64,000 nucleotides of DNA from a virus: IMG/VR virus record IMGVR_UViG_3300025137_000020, positions 1 through 64,000 of that record. One strand, written 5' to 3'. The translations under genes and the position numbers were made by a program. Positions 58,501-64,000 of this stretch are shown here, in pieces. The notes below the pieces were generated by a model that was given only the letters and a program-made list of their open reading frames with translations, did not search any database and was not told the origin of the DNA. Every line of letters starts with the position of its first letter. Positions within the stretch are counted from its first letter, which is position 1.

Positions 58501-61500
58501 GCTGGTATATGGATAAGCGCCAAAATACAATTTGCCATCGACCGCCTCATTAATTTTAAAAAATTGAATAAATCTGTAATCTTTAATCGCGGATTGGGTA
58601 GCTATAATCGGTGACTTGTATCCGCCGTTAGACCTTATGCCCTCTACTGCATTTTTACTCGCGGCCCATACTACATCAATGTCTCCAAAGGGTCCAGTTC
58701 TAAATTCTCTAACCGACTCAGCATCATCTTTACTAACACCATTCAAGCCAGTCCGATTCCATCGCCCAGTAACGCCATTCGCAGTAGTGTTAAAGTCACC
58801 GATACCCGGTCTCCACGGCAAATAGCTGGAAGATTTGAGTAGATTGGTTTCTACTTCAGGCGCAATATCCATTGAATGAACTCCGCTCAATTTAGAATCT
58901 TTCACTAAAGTGCCGACTGCAAATGTATTAGGATATGTTTTGTTTGAATCAGTTGCTGGTGTAGGAACTACTGGAAGTGAGCTATTAGCAATTTTATTAA
59001 ATCCAAAATTTGGGTCATGTTTTAAAATCGCATTGTTATAAACTGGTTTACCGTCAGCTCTTTCAATTTTTAAATTCTTAAATAGTGTACTAGGTACGTG
59101 TCCCTCTACTTTATTGGTAGTCGCGGGGCTGTAATGTCCAATAAGAACTATTCTAAACTTAGTTGAGGTTGGGTCAAACTTTGTAGACGAACGGCCAGTT
59201 TGATTTACGGGATATTTATTATATGAATATGGTGCGGTTCCAATTCGGGTATCAGCTCTGCGTGGATTAAATCCACTAAAGTTAGCAGTAAACGTTCTCG
59301 ACTGCCCTCCAGTTAGATTGACACCACCGGCTATTCCGTAATTAAAGATCTGCTGCTCGTCAGAGAAAATTCTATTACCAGCATCATCAATACTGCTAAC
59401 GCCGGCAAAAACCCTATTAGTTTTATCTGGCAATAAATTTTCAATCTCTAATGATATATTGTATGTAGCATCTTCATCAATAGGTATTTCTAAAGGAATT
59501 TCTAACCATTGAGAATTACCATATAATACTAATCCGCCAAAGGCTTCGTCGTAATCATACCCGCCATGGTCAGCTCCGGTTTGCGCGTAATCGTTATAAG
59601 CAGTCACATATGGTGACCAGTCGTATCCAGTGAAATCAATTTTACTGAGATACTTTGGATCGCTAGCTTCTAATTCGCTTCTGTGCTCCACCCAAGCACC
59701 ATTTATATATTCTGAAACAGCTCCATTTGCATTAATTCTTAATTTTTGATAGCCTGATGTGGGGTGAGCAATAACTACCGGATTACCCGTCAATACAGGT
59801 GTGTCAATACTAATTCTTTCTGTGCCGATGAATGGATAATGTTCACATTTATCTGATGTAGTATATCTCAGTGATAATGACGGACTCACTTGCTGAGCAT
59901 TGAGTGTCGACGTTAAAGTCGAGCTCGTCACTGTTTGAGACTTTTCAAATATTCTGTTATGCCTTTTGTCGTATACGATACATTGCGCAGTTCGCTTTCT
60001 GCTCCATGTAGTAGTCGAATTGCGATACTGAACACTGCCTTTGCTCTTTAACCATTCTCTTAAAAATGGTTCTCCTTGACTATTATTTCCTAATCTACAA
60101 GAAGATGCATCCTGAGTATATACAATAGCAATCTCATTAGCTGAAATATTATCTAAGTGATTTACTAACTGCGATTCGGCGGCTTCGCTTTCAATGGTAC
60201 TGTTGCCATACGTATCGTATGCTGCAGCCGAATAAGTTTTAGTAGTTGGATTGAATACTATTATGTTATGTCCGCGATTTACTTGGCCATAATTATATGT
60301 TGTAGCCGAACTGGTGGCTACTAATGTTGCGGAGCCAGATGCATTTTGAGTGGTAAGGTCTGGAAATATACCAGTACCTAGATTTGTGCCCGATAGCAAT
60401 GTATTACCATCAGCTCTAAGACGGGCAATGTGCCAAGTTCCGTGTGTCGCTCCAGTTACCACCTCAGAAATATTTTCTTTCTTTATAACGTAAGTAGAAT
60501 CACCGTCAGTGTGTCTGTAACTACCAAGCTTATTGGCAGAATATGCTCTATCAAAATCAGAGTTTGTTGCACTGCTTATTGTAATAGCCGACAATAAATC
60601 AAAAGTAGTACTAGGTCTTGCGACAGTTCTATCTGTAAAAGTAACGCCCCTAGCATACTCATCCTTTGAATCTAATTGTGTTCCCACAACTCTGAATACT
60701 GTATCTACAGCCTTTTGTTCTGCTGTAGCTGTTACGCCATTATCTGTAACCAATACGGAAACCTGTTTCTGACCATTTGGCAAATCATCAATTTGTTTAA
60801 TTGATAATTCTCTTTCGTAGCCATCTTGACCTGTCCATTTTGTACCAGCTACATATTTATCACTACCAGATTCCTTTAATTTAAAAGACAATTCAATTTC
60901 GGAATCTTTAGTAATCCTTGCGCCAGTACGTATACCGGTTCCATTACCATCTAAAGAAATATATTTGTCTTCGTATGCTAATGAATTAATACTGTTCAAA
61001 ATAGCGTTATTGGTGTGTCCTTTTAGCGTAAAGCCGGCTGAATCACCATTAGTATCGATACCACCGTCACCGATTTGTTTTATTCTTAGTCCACTGTCGT
61101 GGTCATAGAACGTATCTTTTTTGCTATTAAAGTTAGGTTGAGTCGTTTTGTAAAATGCTGAGAATTTCTCATATAGAATAATTTCTAACAATACATTAAA
61201 GAAGTATTCCAACCAACCCGGCTGCCATTTTGGTGAGTGTTGGCCCTTTGCGACAGTCTGTTGAATAGCAGAAAGCCATACGCGTACACCATCAGCAACA
61301 TTAATTCTTAATGGATCGCTATCTTTAGCTCGTCTAGATTCTAGTTCTAAGTACAACGCAGTAAAGAACTTTAAACCAGACGGGTGAATAAGTTTATTAT
61401 AATCAGTATCCCATCTATCAACAGATAGGTTTGTTCTGATTACATATGAAAATTCTTGAAAGTAATCGCTATCGTGAAGTTTATTTACATCAGATAAAAA

Positions 61501-63585
61501 TCCTTTTGTTCCGGCCCAAGATATTTTTCTAGGGTATGAACTTCCACTGGAAGAAAGCCCAAAATTAGTTTCTACTATCGGGCTGCTAGCACTTCCAAAC
61601 CCCTTTAACGCTGACGCGATAATCAGGTTCCGTCCCTTATTTGTAAAGTTAGTACTTCCATTATTATTAAAATCAATATCAATTATCTTGTTTAAGCCTG
61701 GTAATGACTTAGCGTTAACGTAATTTTTCAGCTCGGTGTCAGTACATACTCTATCATAAAAAGCAAACTGGTAAAAATATAATTCGCCATCTGGGTTTAA
61801 ACCCTTTTCGCCACTTGTACCTGTTGAACCACTATTATGGCAATACCCAAGCATCGATGGATATAGTGACATTTGATGATCGTTACGATCAATATTTCCG
61901 TTAGTTGTTGGCGTTATAGATTGCGGGCCGTTATCGGTCACGCCCGAATTTGTCATTGCAATTTTAACTACATCAAATGTAGTCATGATTCCGTTAGCTA
62001 TTGTTGATTCTACAGTAATAGCTAATCTAATTCTCTGTCTACCTAAATTTGCGGTTTCTTGGAATGGAAATGCGCCTACTCCCGTTACATAGTTGTTAAA
62101 TGTTTTACTAAAATCATTTTGATGATTACCAAACCGGCCAGCAATATTAAGATTATTGCTACCATCGATTTTAATAGAAACCCCACCGTCTTTACCTGCG
62201 TCTAGGCTTAGCTCATTTGCGCTTGCAAAATGAAGATTGCTCGCGGCGAAAAGCGGGGAGTATTTGTGTGCATTTTGCTGGTTAGAATTATATCCAGCGG
62301 GTGGAGTAGGGTCTTTTCTATAATTATTTCCAAATTTAAAATCGATAAAGTATGTTGCTTTATTAACTTGCGAGTATGCACCCTGTTGGTAAAAAGCAAT
62401 TCGTCTGTAATCCTCAAACCCCTTCTTATACCAGTATTTTTCTAGTGTTGAAGATTCATCTGCAGTACCTTGGTATATGCCATCAGATGGTTTAAACAAT
62501 ACCTCTTTTGGATAAAATATAGAAGCAATCTCGTCAAAAAAGATTTTAAAGAAAGATTCGAGTGAAGCTTCACTACCCCGTGTATTATAATATTCTACAA
62601 CCTTTTTATATAGTGAATTTCTATCTAAATTTTTAGCTTCGGGTATGCCTTTAGCAATTTCTTTTGATATTCTTCCAAGATAGTCATCTGTAGTTTTATC
62701 GATGTCGTGCTCTTCTAAAATTCTTTTTACCACATTAGTGGGTGAAGCAATAACATCACTGACTGTAAATATAGTAGTACCAAGAATATCAATTTCAATA
62801 ACATCATCAATCCTGTATCCTTGCCCTGGTTTATTAGGAAAAACTGATACCGTTTTTCCCGTATCAACTACGATGTCTAATGTTAGGCCGGATCCGTGTC
62901 CGCCTATAGTTGGAACATTAGAAAAATTAATTAAATCAGTTTTTGTCGGTGTAATCGCGGTGGTTAATGCAATAGGATTAATTGTCCCTTTTGAATACGC
63001 AGCTGACGTTGTGATGTCTGCAGTAATAGTCGATGCACTTACGTGCTCAGACCACAATACATTTTCTAAATTGTCAATTTTACTACCAATTGGGTCAACC
63101 AACCAATCTCTATCATAAAAATCATATTTAACTTTACCATCGAGTATTGATAGCATTACCCAAGTATCATTATAAGCAGTTCGACTAGAGTCGAGCCTCA
63201 TTATAAAATACTCTGGCTGAATAAGACCTCTATAAACTATAGTTCCTTTCGCTGATTGAGGAAAATTGCTCGCTACAATTTCTTCATCTGTCAATTTACC
63301 ATATTGCTGATTATAAGTCGACGGGACAAATGATTTTACATCAAGTCCAAGTCGTGCATCAGATTCTTTTAAATCTGCATATTGAAGTTCTTCGCCAGAG
63401 CCAGTATTAATAATACTAATTCCGTTAACGACCCCATCAATATTCATATAATCGTAATACTCTGTCAAAAGAGTAATAAGATTACTTGCATTACCTCTCA
63501 ATTGCTCGGGTATGAGCGATTCTACGCGAGAAGACTCGTTATTATGTGGCTGAATTGCAAATGATTCAATGGCTTCGTGTGACAT
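52552..63585 (-). CDS. giant baseplate/tail structural protein in gp7 position (3677 aa)
   Basis: One uninterrupted 11-kb frame between gp6 and gp8, where T4 has gp7 (about 1030 residues). The N-terminal region (about 1-380) carries the block 'LITLLTEYYDYMNIDG' and 'RGSEASLESFFKIFFDEIAS' with FYPKE, which I recall from marine T4-like virion proteins. About 440-640 resembles a LamG/concanavalin-like domain (ends with FYDRVCTDTELKNYV). Many beta domains follow. Near 3170 is SIDWGDGTSN, a PKD-like motif, and about 3200-3380 has leucine-rich repeats of the BspA/DUF285 type ('FENCSSLRHIDVRGLDTTNV'). It is probably the wedge plus carbohydrate- or protein-binding domains. ATG at 63585 lies six bases after the gp6 stop. 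Confidence 0.8.
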   Translation of the reverse strand: MSHEAIESFAIQPHNNESSRVESLIPEQLRGNASNLITLLTEYYDYMNIDGVVNGISIINTGSGEELQYADLKESDARLGLDVKSFVPSTYNQQYGKLTDEEIVASNFPQSAKGTIVYRGLIQPEYFIMRLDSSRTAYNDTWVMLSILDGKVKYDFYDRDWLVDPIGSKIDNLENVLWSEHVSASTITADITTSAAYSKGTINPIALTTAITPTKTDLINFSNVPTIGGHGSGLTLDIVVDTGKTVSVFPNKPGQGYRIDDVIEIDILGTTIFTVSDVIASPTNVVKRILEEHDIDKTTDDYLGRISKEIAKGIPEAKNLDRNSLYKKVVEYYNTRGSEASLESFFKIFFDEIASIFYPKEVLFKPSDGIYQGTADESSTLEKYWYKKGFEDYRRIAFYQQGAYSQVNKATYFIDFKFGNNYRKDPTPPAGYNSNQQNAHKYSPLFAASNLHFASANELSLDAGKDGGVSIKIDGSNNLNIAGRFGNHQNDFSKTFNNYVTGVGAFPFQETANLGRQRIRLAITVESTIANGIMTTFDVVKIAMTNSGVTDNGPQSITPTTNGNIDRNDHQMSLYPSMLGYCHNSGSTGTSGEKGLNPDGELYFYQFAFYDRVCTDTELKNYVNAKSLPGLNKIIDIDFNNNGSTNFTNKGRNLIIASALKGFGSASSPIVETNFGLSSSGSSYPRKISWAGTKGFLSDVNKLHDSDYFQEFSYVIRTNLSVDRWDTDYNKLIHPSGLKFFTALYLELESRRAKDSDPLRINVADGVRVWLSAIQQTVAKGQHSPKWQPGWLEYFFNVLLEIILYEKFSAFYKTTQPNFNSKKDTFYDHDSGLRIKQIGDGGIDTNGDSAGFTLKGHTNNAILNSINSLAYEDKYISLDGNGTGIRTGARITKDSEIELSFKLKESGSDKYVAGTKWTGQDGYERELSIKQIDDLPNGQKQVSVLVTDNGVTATAEQKAVDTVFRVVGTQLDSKDEYARGVTFTDRTVARPSTTFDLLSAITISSATNSDFDRAYSANKLGSYRHTDGDSTYVIKKENISEVVTGATHGTWHIARLRADGNTLLSGTNLGTGIFPDLTTQNASGSATLVATSSATTYNYGQVNRGHNIIVFNPTTKTYSAAAYDTYGNSTIESEAAESQLVNHLDNISANEIAIVYTQDASSCRLGNNSQGEPFLREWLKSKGSVQYRNSTTTWSRKRTAQCIVYDKRHNRIFEKSQTVTSSTLTSTLNAQQVSPSLSLRYTTSDKCEHYPFIGTERISIDTPVLTGNPVVIAHPTSGYQKLRINANGAVSEYINGAWVEHRSELEASDPKYLSKIDFTGYDWSPYVTAYNDYAQTGADHGGYDYDEAFGGLVLYGNSQWLEIPLEIPIDEDATYNISLEIENLLPDKTNRVFAGVSSIDDAGNRIFSDEQQIFNYGIAGGVNLTGGQSRTFTANFSGFNPRRADTRIGTAPYSYNKYPVNQTGRSSTKFDPTSTKFRIVLIGHYSPATTNKVEGHVPSTLFKNLKIERADGKPVYNNAILKHDPNFGFNKIANSSLPVVPTPATDSNKTYPNTFAVGTLVKDSKLSGVHSMDIAPEVETNLLKSSSYLPWRPGIGDFNTTANGVTGRWNRTGLNGVSKDDAESVREFRTGPFGDIDVVWAASKNAVEGIRSNGGYKSPIIATQSAIKDYRFIQFFKINEAVDGKLYFGAYPYTSTSSGVRGTVASKRNNTITTNNPYFFSFDLSSLPDGIEVGKWYMAVGYITKADGSNGTYNKNFFKRTEAESLSYNDYSDGGIYSVETKNKISSITIQEFSLGTDTNAVLIRSFLYRAITTGNEIEFARPRIDYLDENNEAPSVHSLLHNNVLPHQLSKYPTNIDVRDIYSTNKSDEEEVKYLITETDKVGISFDRLTSDSPAHNPIPATETSTDYTPLTYNGGIEVLELNNTISLGGDSAQALKATTPRSFRRTGAASRSALVGTISEHTLLTDGQFTITDKDGVDITSSFGSGLELAYRAGIGGSYGQIDLLTDITGFDEYDRFVIPNAEIGNLSGLSDITLIVDTVGNGEINTEHNALASNTHDRPLYLTRDVKFSTNEPVNKGELGAYVSDDFRWESDRAYEISFNATKINDKNIPANLFLSAGKIGKYFPIRRSSPSSCVGNPNADLGGTGHHGTGPHEFKFNSSLEGICRIYLYIGDAEGGYSFAHNGHQLRVDDTNADSISRTRTPVDYYKSTTAVRVVPDQNNQLNNITSESEFYSLFVFESEFLSIGENILQLYNRDSGDGISGSGGFVKVEPLDNGLIVEGANTHKLYIPADENDPKILIDHIVDRDQTRTGNSLAINTAIADLERLYEYNWKLENFKVREKRKRVYQGNFQCIVADAPDAGFIGRTNQHPNFYTEFYRPVDFSSIAATDGATKYGGTLIVPALENRTLDSADVGQEYHSSGNPYLGVPKGKYGALKYIASSSVLHYVSLGDESGGFGIGELYNPGEIYEVTGKIYIPSTNTKLEQIHVMAGINQRATDEISGQYVYDDTGNPLFSNLSGEFQIMTGDLAGYDAYGTEPVVVTEKGNWIPFTHKFIAPSVQQDPRPIVRFVTTLKDNALRGYAGYTGDASGEYFYIKDVNIKEGFDSDIVKGKDEIDERRETIIDLKDNVDYDISLNTLKTNDEACVAIDIKHPADTNFYNVKGDKNTNLGDFDLNALPIIESNLLAGNLPFTVGTGTNNNFEALGNPIAFNSGSNSPFRTTQENVQLEGVTPFGSTDVLWEARNKDGDWAKLSSIFLSGTGYVAGSGYTNGTYTNVEITDSPNDSDAVGVGAKATIVVSGGKPTSITITDGGVNYGKTTAAGVYETANILVKIKAGQTLTTSGTEFIGRANLVSGTINTSSGKVISFADGGFISPQVDVDTRKTYRMSVWVKASDVRYAAGVNPYDTTDGGIKVFRWKGLNDSGATLEAINITSGDEINTPTFIDDFDFGLNSTTTSSPDGNPLNENQWFLVVGHIRPFGHVGTTDHEDSGIYLPSTNPLKVRTLPASTSRGDWKFNSAMTKIQLTVLQNANPLDAEHPVQFYAPRIDEVNGLEPSIEELTSGKAKYKLGADDYEKKIQIINWKTPILNADEAISNYSHIIEGQDFSVTIDEIKNGIEYSDEINGSLISTGAPVETLIEIEIPASGGTNTNMIILPFQKDQSSNGHNISIDWGDGTSNQVDTSRDRDLYHVYTETASPQRFIIKVAGTYHKFNVGAINSSGPSAAVTGITAIQLTAARANFKTHLRKFYLGNSALVQGGSTSASLSLKGCTGLTDFISIKGISNTSNLTNLRTLFENCSSLRHIDVRGLDTTNVTTLNAAFKNIGSGVKLIGFHKLNLSSLSRATVGPEIDFAGTTFNSDELSRCYVSWANNAYFTLPTGTIEDATGTFGVAPTAKSSVFTFDRNQTAAASATFAIDGFRDGYTNTIADLNIGDVLTCTASTWPSGTITITNIDVPNSQITISSAPTGNLGNNVVIKRPYINGDTKLGVHTITGKSGNSMSSLSTGMVVTSTNANFPTGTVTIVSIGQSAIELSSPLTGDIGNGKSIIFKETTIRLAGAPTGTIVNGMRVTGTGRSGTFKVVDASDQQNPIVDIAVNPVSGNAVTFNDTDTSDIKFTMGSTKYFAGAQYDSPNDTTPTNIVSNARTLLVTAVSGGGKSIEITDGGVESGDFDF

Positions 63586-63591
63586 ATTTTA

Positions 63592-64000
63592 TTAATCTCG
63601 TGAGACTGTAGTATAACTAGCTAAACCAGAAGAACCAGCAATACTGATATTATCAATATCCCCTTGTATATTAGTTCTTTCCACGTCTATTTGTAAAATT
63701 TTCTTTCTTTGTGAAATGATATCATCGGCTGCCGGTCTAACTTCTACTCGTAATGATTCGTTAACATCATTCTGTAAATCTGATAAATCGACTAAACCTG
63801 TATTAGGATAAAGATAACCGACATTTGCATTAATAATAACAACTCGACCAGTGGAGTCTATTTGGTACGCATAGATTTGTCGTTTTTCGCTATCACCTGG
63901 AATGTGTTTATCCGCAAGAATTGCTTCCTTTCCTCCAATTATAATTGAAGACGTTGCAATCATTGATTCAGACTGGTCTAGCTTTCCATCGATAGTAAAT
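63592..64000 (-). CDS. gp6: baseplate wedge protein gp6, C-terminal part
   Basis: The frame is open to the right edge (FTIDGKLDQSES precedes the internal Met at 63963), so the gene begins outside the window. The visible about 135 residues end a gp6-type baseplate wedge: 'VVIINANVGYLYPNTGLVDL' and 'ESLRVEVRPAADDIISQRKK' followed by ILQID match the pattern seen at gp6 C-termini in T4-like phages (a Tyr/Gly 'x-x-TG-V' turn, then R-x-x-P-x-x-D-I/V-x-x-x-R/K-x-x-I). gp6 builds the wedge ring that triggers sheath contraction. Position before the gp7-place gene and gp8 supports the call. Confidence 0.7.
   Translation of the reverse strand, partial: FTIDGKLDQSESMIATSSIIIGGKEAILADKHIPGDSEKRQIYAYQIDSTGRVVIINANVGYLYPNTGLVDLSDLQNDVNESLRVEVRPAADDIISQRKKILQIDVERTNIQGDIDNISIAGSSGLASYTTVSRD

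Noticed and set aside
1-64000. tRNA genes, insertion sequences, introns, homing endonucleases, toxin-antitoxin pairs
   Set aside because: I looked for cloverleaf-like GTTCGA-containing segments, transposase or GIY-YIG/HNH motifs and paired small genes; nothing convincing was seen by eye. A tRNAscan and profile search would be decisive.

Overview
The window is a continuous piece of a T4-like contractile-tailed phage (myovirus) genome. The evidence is a syntenic run of T4-family morphogenesis genes read right to left on the minus strand: baseplate wedge gp6 (cut by the right edge), a giant protein in the gp7 position, gp8, fibre and adhesin genes, gp13, gp14, gp15, gp16, gp17, gp18, gp19, gp20, a small gp67/68-like gene, gp21, gp22, gp23 and a gp3/gp19-like tail protein. 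These are followed by uvsY, uvsW, gp55, gp47 and gp46. This order, with uvsY, uvsW and gp55 after gp23, is the one I know from marine T4-like phages of cyanobacteria and SAR11-type bacteria. The AT-leaning sequence and DUF4815-type structural genes fit that too. The host cannot be fixed from this window. No tRNA, CRISPR array, insertion sequence or photosynthesis gene was seen.

Layout: (1) 1-11.1 kb is a minus-strand late block of large proteins of mostly unknown role. At least five begin with a short peptide resembling the T4 capsid-targeting sequence (M-K-x-F/Y-x-x-F/Y...E|A), and several carry internal (I/L)xE|A sites like those cut by the gp21 head protease. I read this block as a capsid cargo operon: a nucleotidyltransferase-kinase fusion, a ligase-fold protein, a small very basic protein, a DUF5824 polyprotein and others. 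(2) 11.1-17.2 kb is an early/middle block with sigma70-like promoters: a metallopeptidase, a HAD phosphatase, small unknown genes, gp46/gp47 and the late sigma factor gp55. (3) 17.27-20.82 kb is the only plus-strand segment, with two fibre/baseplate-like genes. (4) 20.8-23.5 kb holds uvsW, uvsY, a 25-residue membrane peptide and a methyltransferase with its own sigma70-like promoter. (5) 23.5-37.7 kb is the head, packaging, tail and neck block. (6) 37.7-64 kb holds the adhesin, fibre and baseplate genes, including an 11-kb gene.

Regulation is unusually legible. Fourteen T4-type late promoters (TATAAATA; one is GATAAATA) and five sigma70-like promoters with exact 17-bp spacers can be placed. 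In eleven genes the -10 or TATAAATA box sits 5-9 nt before the ATG, so transcription should start at or within a few bases of the start codon (predicted leaderless or near-leaderless mRNAs). Genes with longer leaders generally have Shine-Dalgarno sequences. Three intrinsic-terminator-like hairpins lie next to late promoters, marking transcript ends and restarts. gp55, made from an early-type promoter, would switch on the late promoters. gp21 would then mature gp23 and process the cargo proteins inside the prohead.

Limits: all calls are from reading sequence and recalled family motifs. No database search, structure prediction or folding computation was run.
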